64,000 nt of DNA, taken from GCA-2862585 sp036340235 (GTDB lineage Bacteria > Bacteroidota > Bacteroidia > Flavobacteriales > UBA7312). The notes below the pieces were generated by a model. The model was not told the origin of the DNA, made no database searches, and saw nothing but the letters and a program-made list of their open reading frames with translations. Below are positions 8,047 to 17,774 of the stretch, one piece after another. The DNA is taken from assembly GCA_036340235.1 (NCBI GenBank), contig JAYYZE010000029.1, positions 1-64,000 of the forward strand, written 5' to 3'. Position 1 is the first letter of the stretch. Each line of letters opens with the position of its first letter. Both the position numbers and the translations under genes were made by a program.

Positions 8047-10602
8047 ATGGATTCTAAATTCTCCCAACGCCTAAATGATGTCATGAGCTACAGCCGTGAA
8101 GAGGCATTACGCCTAGGTCATACTTCAATTGGGCCTGAGCATTTTCTTTTAGGAATAATAAGAGATGGCAAAGGATCAGCAATTATGATTTTAAAGGCTT
8201 TAGAAGTTGATTTATTGGCTTTAAGAAAAGTTATTGAAGCCTCAATTAGAAGCAACGAAACTAGTAATTTTTCCAACAGCAACCATTTAGAGCTTAAAAA
8301 GCAAGCCGCAAAAGCGGTAAAACTTGCTAACCTTGAATTGATGGTTTTCAAAAGCTCTGAAATCAGAACCATACATTTATTGCTATCTATGCTCAAAGAT
8401 TCTGATAGTGTGGTCACCTTATCATTGAAAAAATTTAATGTAGACTATGAAGCGGTTAAAACGGAGTATAATTTTATGCAAAATGATGTTGCTAACAATG
8501 ATGATGAACTAAACATCTCCTCTCCTGGATTTAGTAGTAGTAGTGATTCGCATTCCGATGAAGAAGAGTTTTTCAGCAACAAACCAAAAAACCCAACCAA
8601 AGGAAATAAAAAATCTTCCACACCTGTACTCGATAATTTTGGTAGAGATTTAACCAAAATGGCTTCAGAAGACAAATTAGACCCTATTGTTGGAAGAGAA
8701 AAAGAAATAGAGCGAGTAAGCCAAATTCTGAGTCGCAGAAAAAAGAACAACCCTATACTCATAGGTGAACCAGGCGTTGGAAAATCGGCTATTGCTGAAG
8801 GACTAGCGTTACGAATTATTCAACGTAAGGTATCTCGTGTACTTTTTAACAAACGTATCATTTCTCTAGATTTAGCCGCATTAGTAGCAGGCACTAAATA
8901 CAGAGGGCAATTTGAAGAGCGTATGAAAGCCATTTTAAATGAGCTTGAAACAAACATTGACATCATATTGTTCATAGATGAAATCCATACAATTGTTGGT
9001 GCTGGTGGCGCCTCCGGATCTCTTGACGCTTCAAATATGTTTAAGCCTGCTTTAGCAAGAGGTGAACTGCAATGCATTGGAGCAACTACACTTGACGAAT
9101 ATCGTCAAAATATTGAAAAAGATGGTGCACTAGAAAGACGTTTTCAAAAAGTGATTGTTGACCCTACCAATTTGGAGGAAACTCTTCAAATTTTGAAAAA
9201 TATCAAAGAACGTTACGAAGAGCACCATAATGTCACTTACACAGATGAAGCCCTGGAAGCATGCGTTTTATTAACCAATAGATATATGAGCGATCGTCAC
9301 CTGCCAGACAAAGCTATTGACGCTTTGGATGAGGCAGGCTCAAGGGTACACATAAATAATATCAATGTTCCAGAAAATATTCTTAAACTGGAAAAAGAAT
9401 TAGATCATATCAAATCAACCAAAGGTCAAGTTATAAAAAAACAACGATTTGAAGAAGCTGCCAAACTTAGAGACGAAGAAAGGCAAATAGAAAATAATCT
9501 AAAGCAAGCCAAGTTACTTTGGGAGGAAGAGTTGAAAAGTCAACGCGAAACTGTTGACCATGAAAATGTTGCTGAAGTGATTGCCATGATGACAGGCATT
9601 CCTGTTCAAAGAGTTGCTGAACAAGAAAGCAAGAAGCTGGTCGACATGGAAGAAGAACTGAAAGGAAAAGTCATTGGACAAGATGGAGCTATCAGTAAAA
9701 TTGTAAAAGCAATAAGGCGTAATCGAGTAGGTTTAAAAGACCCAGAAAAACCAATCGGCTCCTTTATATTTATGGGACCTACTGGAGTTGGAAAAACTCA
9801 GCTTGCAAAAGAGTTAGCTAAATTAATGTTTGACACCAAAGAGTCTCTTATTAGAATAGACATGAGCGAATACATGGAAAAGTTCGCTGTTTCAAGATTA
9901 GTTGGATCTCCTCCTGGATACGTTGGTTATGAAGAGGGTGGCCAACTTACTGAAAAAGTACGTCGTAAACCATACAGTATTGTCTTACTTGATGAAGTAG
10001 AAAAAGCTCATCCAGAAGTATTCAATTTACTTTTACAGGTTTTAGACGACGGGTTCATGACTGACAGTCTTGGTCGAAAAATAAATTTCAAAAACACCAT
10101 AATCATAATGACCTCAAATATTGGATCGCGTCAACTTAAAGACTTTGGTCAAGGAGTTGGCTTCTCAACAAATGCAAAAAAAGAGTCTTATCAGTCTGAT
10201 TCAAAAGGGGTTATTGAAAAAGCACTAAAAAAAGCATTTGCACCAGAATTTCTAAACAGAATTGATGATGTCATTATGTTTAATACGCTCACCAATGAAC
10301 ACATTCACGAAATAATTGATATTGAACTAGAATCCTTATACAAACGTATTGACTCTCTTGGCTACACGTTAAAGCTAAGTCCAAAAGCAAAGGATTTTAT
10401 TGCCGACAAAGGGTTTGACTCTCAGTTTGGTGCTAGACCATTAAAAAGAGCTATACAAAAGTACTTAGAAGATGCACTGGCAGAGGAAATTGTAAATTCA
10501 AACCTAAAAGAAGGCGACACTATTTCAATAAGCCTAAACGATAGTGAAACAGAACTAGAAGCTAGTATATCAAAGCCTAAACAAAAGACCAAAAAAAAGT
10601 AA
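8047..10602 (+). CDS. clpC: ATP-dependent Clp protease ATPase subunit ClpC
   Basis: 851 residues. This Hsp100 unfoldase feeds substrates to ClpP. Order of domains: Clp N-domain (1-145), acidic Ser-rich linker, first AAA+ with Walker A GEPGVGKS (240-247) and Walker B FIDE, a middle UVR-type segment (about 466-482, QRFEEAAKLRDEE) that marks ClpC rather than ClpA or ClpB, second AAA+ with Walker A GPTGVGKT (577-584), and a ClpP-binding VGF tripeptide. It is divergent from gyrA across 180 bp and ends in a Lys-rich tail. Confidence 0.97.
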   Translation: MDSKFSQRLNDVMSYSREEALRLGHTSIGPEHFLLGIIRDGKGSAIMILKALEVDLLALRKVIEASIRSNETSNFSNSNHLELKKQAAKAVKLANLELMVFKSSEIRTIHLLLSMLKDSDSVVTLSLKKFNVDYEAVKTEYNFMQNDVANNDDELNISSPGFSSSSDSHSDEEEFFSNKPKNPTKGNKKSSTPVLDNFGRDLTKMASEDKLDPIVGREKEIERVSQILSRRKKNNPILIGEPGVGKSAIAEGLALRIIQRKVSRVLFNKRIISLDLAALVAGTKYRGQFEERMKAILNELETNIDIILFIDEIHTIVGAGGASGSLDASNMFKPALARGELQCIGATTLDEYRQNIEKDGALERRFQKVIVDPTNLEETLQILKNIKERYEEHHNVTYTDEALEACVLLTNRYMSDRHLPDKAIDALDEAGSRVHINNINVPENILKLEKELDHIKSTKGQVIKKQRFEEAAKLRDEERQIENNLKQAKLLWEEELKSQRETVDHENVAEVIAMMTGIPVQRVAEQESKKLVDMEEELKGKVIGQDGAISKIVKAIRRNRVGLKDPEKPIGSFIFMGPTGVGKTQLAKELAKLMFDTKESLIRIDMSEYMEKFAVSRLVGSPPGYVGYEEGGQLTEKVRRKPYSIVLLDEVEKAHPEVFNLLLQVLDDGFMTDSLGRKINFKNTIIIMTSNIGSRQLKDFGQGVGFSTNAKKESYQSDSKGVIEKALKKAFAPEFLNRIDDVIMFNTLTNEHIHEIIDIELESLYKRIDSLGYTLKLSPKAKDFIADKGFDSQFGARPLKRAIQKYLEDALAEEIVNSNLKEGDTISISLNDSETELEASISKPKQKTKKK

Positions 10603-10638
10603 TTGCACTGGACTAAACACAAAAAAACTGAGTATTTC

Positions 10639-11454
10639 CTATTTTTTAAGGAAAGACTCCAATACTTCTTCACTTACTCCTGTGTTGGAGAATCCCCCAT
10701 CGTGGAACAAATTTTGCATTGTAACAGATTGTGTCAAATCAGAAAACAATGAAACACAATATTTCGCGCAGTCATCAGCTGAAGCATTACCCAAGGGCGA
10801 AATTTTATCCGCGTAATTGAAAAACCCATCAAAACCCTTGACCCCACTTCCAGCAGTAGTGACTGTCGGTGATTGTGATATGGTGTTTACTCTTACCAAA
10901 TTTCTTTTTCCAAAGTGATAACCAAAACTTCGTGCTATGCTTTCTAAAAACGATTTATTGTCAGCCATGTCGTTGTAGTCAGGAAATGTTCGTTGTGCTG
11001 CAATGTATGAAAGTGCCAGTATTGAACCTTTGTCGTTCATAGCTTCTAATTGCCAAGCGGATTGCATAACCTTATGAAAAGATATCGCTGATACATCAAG
11101 ACCTTTTAAAGTAAAATCATAATTTTGATCCGTGTAGTGCTTCCCTTTCCTTACATTTACTGACATCCCTATGGAGTGCAATATAAAATCAATTTTACCT
11201 CCAAGAAGTTCCATTGACTGCTTAAATAGATTATCAATATCTTCAACATTGGTAGCATCAGCAGCTATAACTTTGGAATTAGTTTTTTCAGCTAACTCAT
11301 TGATAGTACCCATTCTTAGAGCTATTGGAGCATTTGAAAGAACAAAAGAAGCACCCTGTTCATGGCAATGTTCTGCTACTTTCCAGGCTATGGATTTGTT
11401 ATCAAGCGCACCAAAAATAATTCCCTTTTTTCCTTTTAGTAAATCATTTGACAT
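10639..11454 (-). CDS. fabI: Enoyl-[acyl-carrier-protein] reductase (NADH)
   Basis: 271 residues from the ATG at 11454; a longer frame opens at 11499 but its extra 15 residues precede the family's normal start and would overlap recN. FabI does the last reduction of each fatty-acid elongation cycle. The N-terminal KKGIIFGALDNKSIAW nucleotide-binding segment and the catalytic pattern LSYIAAQ...Y-x6-K (YNDMADNK) are present, so it belongs to the triclosan-sensitive FabI type. It lies 41 bases after recN and is convergent with clpC, with a 36-base gap lacking an obvious terminator. Confidence 0.96.
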   Translation of the reverse strand: MSNDLLKGKKGIIFGALDNKSIAWKVAEHCHEQGASFVLSNAPIALRMGTINELAEKTNSKVIAADATNVEDIDNLFKQSMELLGGKIDFILHSIGMSVNVRKGKHYTDQNYDFTLKGLDVSAISFHKVMQSAWQLEAMNDKGSILALSYIAAQRTFPDYNDMADNKSFLESIARSFGYHFGKRNLVRVNTISQSPTVTTAGSGVKGFDGFFNYADKISPLGNASADDCAKYCVSLFSDLTQSVTMQNLFHDGGFSNTGVSEEVLESFLKK

Positions 11455-11495
11455 AATAATAGTATTATTTGAAGTTTTGACAAATATAAATGTTT

Positions 11496-13157
11496 TCAAA
11501 CAGCTAATAAATCCTCAGCATTTTTTATTGAGGAATCAGTAATGGACTTACCACTAAGCATTTTGGCAATTTCATGTACTCTCTCGTCGTAATTGAGTTC
11601 CTTTAGTGTTGAATAAGTCATTGTTTTGGTTTCTGTTTTAGAAACTAAAAAATGTTTATTGGCTTTAGCAGCAACTTGTGGCAAGTGAGTAATGCTAATG
11701 ACCTGCATGTTAGTTGACATGTTTTTCATAACATTAGCCATTCTATGTGCTATTTCTCCAGAAACACCAGTATCTATCTCGTCAAATAAAATTGTGCTTT
11801 GTTGGGCTGTTTTAGCCAAAATGTATTTGAAACTCAACATTAATCTAGAAATTTCACCACCACTAGCAATTTTTGATATTTCGTCAGCATTTACTCCTTT
11901 ATTAGCAGAAAAAAGAAAACTAAATTCATCGATTCCATTTGAGTTAAAACTATCTTTCAAATGATGTTCAATTTTAAATGTAGAATGTGGCATTCCCAAT
12001 GATGAAGTTAGCTGATTTATTTCATTTTCTAGTTTAGATAAATTTGATAATCTACTTGTACTAAGCTTTTTTGACAGTTCTATTAAATTAGCATGTTGTA
12101 TTGATATTTGTTGACTTAAACTCTCAATTTCATCTGAAAGATGATGAACGTTATTGAGTTCATTTTCAAGTGACTGCTTTAAGAATATTAACTCCTCAAT
12201 GTCACGCAATGAATGTTTGAATAATAGTTTATTTATTAGGCTTGATCGCTCTTTCAAATAAGTCAATTTTTGAGGATCAAAATCTTGGTTGTATTTATCT
12301 TTGATATTATTCAGTTCATAAAGGCAATCTTTGAACTCTATATGTAAACTATTGATTCGTTCAGTTAGCGGCAGAAATTGATCATCATTCAAACTTGCAG
12401 CATTCAATATGGATTGTAATTGATTAAAGAGTTTCGTTATCGAGGCATCGTCTGTTTCACTGATTTCTAAAGACTTTGCTAGTTTAGCACTGATATCTTC
12501 AAAATTTTCAATAATATTGAGCTCTTTTTCAACAAAAGAGTCTTTTTCAAGGATTGGGTTTAAAGTATTAATTTCATCAAGTAAAAATTGCTTGTAGTCC
12601 AATTCTTTTTTGAGATTACTTTCTTTTACAATCAAAGAATTTAGTGTTGATTTAAGAGTAGAATGTTTTAGGTATTCTTTTTTATATTGGTCAAGTAACG
12701 CTTCGTGACAACTGTAAGCGTCAATAATCGTTAATTGGTAATTGTTATTATTGAGTAACAAGGATTGATGTTGTGAATGTATATCAATCAGATGAGTTGA
12801 CAACTCTTTTAATATACCTAAACTGACTGGAGTATCATTGATGAAAGCGCGGCTCCTGCCAGAAGGACTTATTTCTCTTCTAATTATTGTTTGATTGAAA
12901 AAATCTAAATCGTGATTAGCGAAAAAATGCTCTAGATAATGACGCCTAACTGAAAATTCAACCTCAATACTGCATTTCACATTTTTTTTACCCAAGGATT
13001 TAGTATCCACTCTCTGACCCAACACAATACCCAAAGCACCAAGTATAATTGACTTTCCAGCACCTGTTTCGCCAGTTATAGCGGTAAATCCAGTATTAAA
13101 ATACACATTAAGATGATCTATAAGAATGTAATTATTAATGGTAAGGCGACAAAGCAT
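11496..13157 (-). CDS. recN: DNA repair protein RecN
   Basis: 553 residues. RecN is an SMC-like ATPase that helps repair double-strand breaks. Walker A GETGAGKS lies near the N-terminus, a long coiled-coil middle (about 150-380) follows, and the C-terminal half has the signature region (KIASGGEISRLMLSFK), Walker B ILFDEIDTGVSG and a switch histidine in ITHLPQVAA. It starts 1 base from the DUF4835 gene upstream, so both sit in the bamD-rpoZ-coaBC operon, a gene order known in Bacteroidota. Confidence 0.97.
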   Translation of the reverse strand: MLCRLTINNYILIDHLNVYFNTGFTAITGETGAGKSIILGALGIVLGQRVDTKSLGKKNVKCSIEVEFSVRRHYLEHFFANHDLDFFNQTIIRREISPSGRSRAFINDTPVSLGILKELSTHLIDIHSQHQSLLLNNNNYQLTIIDAYSCHEALLDQYKKEYLKHSTLKSTLNSLIVKESNLKKELDYKQFLLDEINTLNPILEKDSFVEKELNIIENFEDISAKLAKSLEISETDDASITKLFNQLQSILNAASLNDDQFLPLTERINSLHIEFKDCLYELNNIKDKYNQDFDPQKLTYLKERSSLINKLLFKHSLRDIEELIFLKQSLENELNNVHHLSDEIESLSQQISIQHANLIELSKKLSTSRLSNLSKLENEINQLTSSLGMPHSTFKIEHHLKDSFNSNGIDEFSFLFSANKGVNADEISKIASGGEISRLMLSFKYILAKTAQQSTILFDEIDTGVSGEIAHRMANVMKNMSTNMQVISITHLPQVAAKANKHFLVSKTETKTMTYSTLKELNYDERVHEIAKMLSGKSITDSSIKNAEDLLAV

Positions 13158-14081
13158 TTATTTAATTCTTGGATTGTTGGAATTATCCTCTTTGATTTTA
13201 TTATACTTATTTAAATTAGCAGGATCTAGCTCTGTAAGAAGTTTTAATACTCTACTTTTTTCTTCTTGAAAAGCATTGGAATAAATGCTGGAAATTTCAT
13301 CAGCTTTGGCATTAAAAAACAATTGCAAGATAAAGGCTGTAGGGTTTAATTGTTTTATTCTACGCATGCTCTCGATGTTTTCTGTAATGATACCTCTACC
13401 CTTTTCGTTATCGTCGTGCATAATGTCTAGCCCACTCCTATGGTAATTGTACATGACATCATGAAACGAGCTGTATTTTGCATCTAAAAGCTCCTCTGCA
13501 AGCCAGTATCTATTTTTATTACTTTCAAATGCTTTCCAACCGCTTTCTGGAGCTGACTGAGCATTTTCAACAATTTTTTTTGCTTGTTGAAAATACATAT
13601 TTCCTCCATCCGGGCTAAAAGACGAATAATCTAGTCCAATGATAATGTAGGCATAAAAAGAAAGAATAGAAGTTAAATTTGATGTGTGGGTGTTTTCATT
13701 GAAATCTAGAGGTTGATCTTCTATATAGTCAAATTCGACTTCCCCGTCTAAGTAGTTCAATACAGGAGAATAATACGAACTATTGAAAACAGGCCTGGAG
13801 TACTGAACTTGCAAGGTGCCTTTGTAACGATCGGTAGATACTTTTTCAAGAACATTGAAGGATAGGTTCAATTCAATACGCTCATCATTAGTAAATACTT
13901 CATTAGTCCATTTGCGATTATTGATGAATTCACTGGCTGACTTTTGTAATTTCATTAGTTTTTTTCTGTCGCTGACCGGAATTTCATTTTTGGTAGAGAC
14001 CCTAACATTACAAATCAAATCTTGCGAAAAGACATCCGTTGAAATAAGAGTAACAATTAAGAGTACTAGTCTATATGCCAT
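13158..14081 (-). CDS. DUF4835 family secreted protein
   Basis: 307 residues with a signal peptide (cleavage after VFS, mature N-terminus QDLICNV). The sequence (LMKLQKSASEFINNRKW, STDRYKGTLQVQYSRP) matches what I know as DUF4835, a Bacteroidota family usually found between coaBC and recN, as here. Some annotation systems call the family PorD and relate it to the type IX secretion system; I cannot confirm that from sequence. It overlaps coaBC by 11 bases. Confidence 0.8.
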   Translation of the reverse strand: MAYRLVLLIVTLISTDVFSQDLICNVRVSTKNEIPVSDRKKLMKLQKSASEFINNRKWTNEVFTNDERIELNLSFNVLEKVSTDRYKGTLQVQYSRPVFNSSYYSPVLNYLDGEVEFDYIEDQPLDFNENTHTSNLTSILSFYAYIIIGLDYSSFSPDGGNMYFQQAKKIVENAQSAPESGWKAFESNKNRYWLAEELLDAKYSSFHDVMYNYHRSGLDIMHDDNEKGRGIITENIESMRRIKQLNPTAFILQLFFNAKADEISSIYSNAFQEEKSRVLKLLTELDPANLNKYNKIKEDNSNNPRIK

Positions 14082-15282
14082 TAAGGTAATGTGTCAAGTG
14101 GTTAATTATATCTTTGGCTACGTCCTGTTTACTTTTTAACTCAAAATTATGCAATTTATTATCATTATCAATAATTGAAATTTTGTTCGTATCAGTTTTA
14201 AAACCGGCGCCCTTGTCATTTAGAGAATTCAAAACAATAAAATCAAGTTGCTTATTTTTGATTTTCTGTTTTGCATTGGCTATTTCATTATCGACTTCCA
14301 AAGCAAAACCCACCAAAATTTGTTTAGTTTTTATTTGACCTAAATGATGAAGTATATCCTTAGTTTTTTCAAGAGTAAGGCTAACATTACTTTCTGTTTT
14401 TTTGATTTTTCCTTTCTGAAATGTGGTTGGCTTATAATCAGCTACGGCGGCACTCATAATAGTCACGTCCATAGAGTCAAAATGTTCAATACATGCTTGG
14501 AACATATCGTCGGAAGTAGTCACATTTATTACTTGTACGTTGGCATGAGAAATTGTCTGATGTGTGGGGCCTGAAACCAACACCACATTGGCTCCTTGAT
14601 CTGCAGCTTCTTTAGCTATGGCATACCCCATTTTTCCTGATGAATAATTTCCAAAAAAACGAACAGAATCAATAGGTTCATAGGTAGGTCCAGCCGTCAC
14701 TAAAATCTGCTTTTTGTAGAGTGGCATTTTTTTAAGAAAATCGGCATGAATAAAATCTACAATGTCGTGTGGCTCGGCCATTCGTCCCTTACCAAACAGT
14801 CCACTTGCAAGTTGACCCTCTTGAACCGGAATATAAGTATTTCCTAGTATTTTTAGTGTATTAATGTTTTGTTGTGTACTAGCATGCTTGAGCATGTCTA
14901 AATCCATAGCAGGAGCAAAATAGACAGGGCATTTAGCCGACATATAGGTTGTCAGAAGAAGGTTGTCACATTCGCCTGAGGCCATTTTAGAAATAGTTTT
15001 GGATGTAGCAGGGGCAATCACCATAAAATCGGCCCATCGCCCAAGTTCAACATGATTGTTCCACATGTGTTCGTCTTCTTCTTTCACCAAAGAAGTCAAA
15101 ACAGGATTATTTGAAAGGGTAGATAATGTTAAGGGCGTCACAAAATTGTGTGACTCAGGCGTCATTATGACTCTAACACTTGCACCTAGTTTTATAAACT
15201 CTCTTACTAAAAAAACAGATTTGTAAGCAGCTATGCTGGCACTTATCCCTATGAGTACGTTTTTACCTCTAAAAAGAGACAT
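14071..15282 (-). CDS. coaBC: Bifunctional phosphopantothenoylcysteine decarboxylase / phosphopantothenate-cysteine ligase
   Basis: 403 residues. It carries out two consecutive steps of coenzyme A synthesis. The N-terminal flavoprotein (CoaC, about 1-180) begins with the FMN-binding segment GISASIAAYKS and has HVELGRWADF with the catalytic His and APATSKT. The usual PxMNxxMW motif reads PAMDLDML, with Asp in place of Asn, which I believe is common in this phylum. The CoaB half starts near 185 with VTAGPTYEPID and NYSSGKMG. It overlaps rpoZ by 1 base. Confidence 0.96.
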   Translation of the reverse strand: MSLFRGKNVLIGISASIAAYKSVFLVREFIKLGASVRVIMTPESHNFVTPLTLSTLSNNPVLTSLVKEEDEHMWNNHVELGRWADFMVIAPATSKTISKMASGECDNLLLTTYMSAKCPVYFAPAMDLDMLKHASTQQNINTLKILGNTYIPVQEGQLASGLFGKGRMAEPHDIVDFIHADFLKKMPLYKKQILVTAGPTYEPIDSVRFFGNYSSGKMGYAIAKEAADQGANVVLVSGPTHQTISHANVQVINVTTSDDMFQACIEHFDSMDVTIMSAAVADYKPTTFQKGKIKKTESNVSLTLEKTKDILHHLGQIKTKQILVGFALEVDNEIANAKQKIKNKQLDFIVLNSLNDKGAGFKTDTNKISIIDNDNKLHNFELKSKQDVAKDIINHLTHYLNGI

Positions 15283-15620
15283 TATATTGAAGATTCGTTA
15301 TCTTCTTTTGTGTTCCTGTGGTAAATATTATCTTCTAAAAATTCTTGTACTGCTATTAAGGTTCCCTTTGGTAATTTTTCATAAAATTTAGAAACTTCTA
15401 TTTGCTCAGTATTCTCAAAAATTTCTTCAATAGATTCGCTAGGGGTAGCAAACTCTTCAAGTTTAGAAAGTAATTCTTCTTTTATGTCTTTGTTAATTTG
15501 TACAGCACGCTTTGACATGATTGCAACTGCTTCGTACAAGTTGCCTGTCTTTTCAGTCAACTCATTAACATCTCTCGTTTCAGTGGTTGAATTTGCTTTG
15601 GATTTTTTAAAGTCTGTCAT
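15282..15620 (-). CDS. rpoZ: RNA polymerase omega subunit (Rpb6/RpoZ type)
   Basis: 112 residues. Omega helps beta-prime fold and join the RNA polymerase core. The conserved block NLYEAVAIMSKRAVQIN near residues 27-43 is the Rpb6/omega signature in its Bacteroidota version; the rest is acidic. The gene shares its start base with the bamD stop and its stop base with the coaBC start, so the three are translationally coupled. Confidence 0.88.
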   Translation of the reverse strand: MTDFKKSKANSTTETRDVNELTEKTGNLYEAVAIMSKRAVQINKDIKEELLSKLEEFATPSESIEEIFENTEQIEVSKFYEKLPKGTLIAVQEFLEDNIYHRNTKEDNESSI

Positions 15621-16408
15621 TATTGAATTTTTTGGAGTTGTTTTAATGTTTTGTCGTGAATACTTTGTGCATAACTCATTAGTTGATGCGCTGAATGATT
15701 AATTTTAAATGTATTGTAGGCAATCAAGGTATTTCTAAGACGCTCTTCCATCTTGTTGGAAACACTGTTAATCGCTAATTGATAATTCGCATTTAAAATC
15801 AAAAATTCAATTTCTGTTTTGTTTTGTATGGTTGGGTAGTCTAGCAAAAGATTGTTCAAAGCCGTAATAGCTGCCTTGTACTCTTGAATATCATAATATA
15901 GTTTAGCAATTTTAAACGACTTTGTATGTACTTTGTCTATTAGCTCGTCCATCAACTCATTGCATTGCTGTACTCGTTTACTCTCAGGGTAGTCGTCAAC
16001 AAATAATTGTAATTCGTCAATTGCTTTTAGTGTATTGGTCTTGTCTAATGTAGCAGAAGGTGATTCAAGATAGTAACAATATGCAGCCATAAACGACAAC
16101 TCTTCACAATGCTTGCTATTTGGATATGTTAGGGCAAATAACTTAAATCGATAGCTAGCTATCATATTTGAACCCAATCCATGGTAAGTGTATGCCAGCA
16201 GGTAATCCACTTCTTGAGCTTTTTTCGTTCCTTTGTAGATAATGCTTAATTCGTCTAGCAAAGGCAATGCTTTTACAAATTCTTCGTTTTCGTAATATTT
16301 TTTAGCGGAAACGAATTTTACATCCAAGTCATTGCTTTTCAATAATTTTTGATAACCATTACAGGAAAAAAGCAAAGAAAATGCAAATATGTAGACTAAT
16401 GCTCTCAT
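15620..16408 (-). CDS. bamD: Outer membrane assembly lipoprotein BamD
   Basis: 262 residues. The lipoprotein signal ends LLFSC, with Cys16 as the expected lipidation site. The mature part consists of TPR-like helix pairs (YYENEEFVKALPLLDEL, LAYTYHGLGS, DYPESKRVQQC) typical of BamD, which works with BamA to insert beta-barrel proteins into the outer membrane. It is the first gene of the leftward operon bamD-rpoZ-coaBC-DUF4835-recN-fabI. A TATCTTTG promoter box ends 10 bases before its ATG. Confidence 0.9.
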   Translation of the reverse strand: MRALVYIFAFSLLFSCNGYQKLLKSNDLDVKFVSAKKYYENEEFVKALPLLDELSIIYKGTKKAQEVDYLLAYTYHGLGSNMIASYRFKLFALTYPNSKHCEELSFMAAYCYYLESPSATLDKTNTLKAIDELQLFVDDYPESKRVQQCNELMDELIDKVHTKSFKIAKLYYDIQEYKAAITALNNLLLDYPTIQNKTEIEFLILNANYQLAINSVSNKMEERLRNTLIAYNTFKINHSAHQLMSYAQSIHDKTLKQLQKIQ

Positions 16409-16418
16409 TAAAACGTGG

Positions 16419-16426
16419 CAAAGATA
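16419..16426 (-). promoter_or_regulatory. Promoter -7 box of the bamD operon
   Basis: TATCTTTG on the minus strand matches the Bacteroidota -7 consensus TAnnTTTG. Only 10 bases separate it from the bamD ATG, which implies a leader of about 5-7 bases. No good TTG was found at the -33 distance. Confidence 0.6.
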
Positions 16427-16482
16427 GTAAATGGAACGAACTTTTTAGACAGTTTAGTATATTTTAGGATGTTTTTCTAGTT

Positions 16483-16512
16483 TTGTAGATTTCATCCAAT
16501 TGATTAAATTTG
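16483..16512 (+). promoter_or_regulatory. Promoter of the alpha-oxoamine synthase gene
   Basis: TTG (16483-16485), a 19-base spacer and TAAATTTG (16505-16512) form a full match to the Bacteroidota vegetative promoter. The start codon at 16533 follows after 20 bases. Confidence 0.75.
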
Positions 16513-16532
16513 TATACTAATTTATATGTGTG

Positions 16533-17774
16533 ATGGATCTTTTTGAGAAGCTAAAATTAAACAGAGGACCCTTAGGTCAACATGCAAAAAACGCCCATGG
16601 ATACTTCACTTTTCCCAAGCTTGAAGGCGAAATTTCCAACAAAATGTTTTTTAGAGGCAAAGAAGTACTCGTTTGGAGTATCAACAATTACATTGGACTA
16701 TCCAACGAACCAGAAGTTAGAAAAGCAGATAAAAAAGCTACTGAAGATTGGGGGCTCGGTTACCCAATGGGCTCAAGAATGATGTCAGGCAATACTAATC
16801 ATCATGAAAAACTAGAAAATATGCTATCTTCTTTTATGCAAAAAGAAGACACCATACTGTTGAATTTTGGCTATCAAGGAATGTCATCTTCAGTTGATGC
16901 TCTTGTTGATCGAAAAGATGTTATTGTTTATGATAGTGAGTGTCATGCCTGCATCATTGATGGTGTTCGTTTACATCAGGGAAAACGATTTGTCTTTCCT
17001 CACAACAATATCGAAAATCTAGTAAAACAACTAAAGAGAGCCCAAAGAATAATTGATGAAACTGGCGGTGGTATTTTAGTCATTACCGAAGGTGTGTTTG
17101 GAATGTCTGGCGATTTAGGCAAAATTGACGAAATTTCTAAATTAAAAGAAAAATACCAATTTCGATTATTTGTAGATGATGCTCACGGCTTTGGCACTAT
17201 GGGAAAAACAGGTTATGGCACGGGAGAGCATTTGAAATGTCACGACGAAATTGATATCTATTTCGGCACTTTTGCAAAATCAATGGCTACTATTGGAGCA
17301 TTCATATCCTCTACTGAAGACGTTGTCGAGTACCTTAGATACAACATGCGTTCTCAGATATTTGCCAAATCATTGCCAATGCCTATTGTAGTTGGTGCTA
17401 TCAAACGGTTAGAGCTTTTGAAAAATAAACCAGAATTAAAAAATAGACTTTGGAAAATTGCTAAGCATTTACAATCTGGCCTTCGTGAAGCGGGTTTTAA
17501 TCTTGGAAATACTCAATCAGCTGTTACTCCAGTTTACTTGAGCGGAGGTGTAGGTGAGGCTACTAATTTGACCTTGGATTTAAGAGAAAACTACGGTATA
17601 TTTTGCTCTATTGTAACCTATCCTGTTGTTCCAAAAGGCGTTATTTTGCTAAGGTTAATTCCAACTGCCGTACATACCTTAGAAGATGTTAGATACACTA
17701 TTGAATCGTTTTCTGCAATAAAAGATAAATTAGCTAAAGGAGAATATATTTCTGAAGAGTTAGCTAGCTTTTAA
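16533..17774 (+). CDS. Alpha-oxoamine synthase (PLP-dependent acyltransferase)
   Basis: 413 residues from the ATG at 16533; a GTG one codon earlier is less likely. It belongs to the fold-type I PLP family that condenses an amino acid with an acyl thioester (KBL, AONS, serine palmitoyltransferase). Visible features: substrate-binding SRMMSGN, SECHACIIDG with the ring-stacking His, VDDAHGFG, and the Schiff-base lysine in GTFAKSMATIG. KBL and AONS usually have a different lysine context, and FAKS resembles sphingolipid or sulfonolipid synthases, so serine palmitoyltransferase or cysteate acyltransferase is the likeliest role. Stands alone with its own promoter; its end overlaps convergent dapA by 11 bases. 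Confidence 0.85.
   Translation: MDLFEKLKLNRGPLGQHAKNAHGYFTFPKLEGEISNKMFFRGKEVLVWSINNYIGLSNEPEVRKADKKATEDWGLGYPMGSRMMSGNTNHHEKLENMLSSFMQKEDTILLNFGYQGMSSSVDALVDRKDVIVYDSECHACIIDGVRLHQGKRFVFPHNNIENLVKQLKRAQRIIDETGGGILVITEGVFGMSGDLGKIDEISKLKEKYQFRLFVDDAHGFGTMGKTGYGTGEHLKCHDEIDIYFGTFAKSMATIGAFISSTEDVVEYLRYNMRSQIFAKSLPMPIVVGAIKRLELLKNKPELKNRLWKIAKHLQSGLREAGFNLGNTQSAVTPVYLSGGVGEATNLTLDLRENYGIFCSIVTYPVVPKGVILLRLIPTAVHTLEDVRYTIESFSAIKDKLAKGEYISEELASF

Noticed and set aside
8118..9077. Reverse-strand ORFs inside clpC
   Set aside because: They are shadows of a strongly conserved gene with no family features of their own.
11455..11499. Longer start for fabI at 11499
   Set aside because: The extra 15 residues do not resemble FabI, and the ATG at 11454 gives the standard N-terminus.
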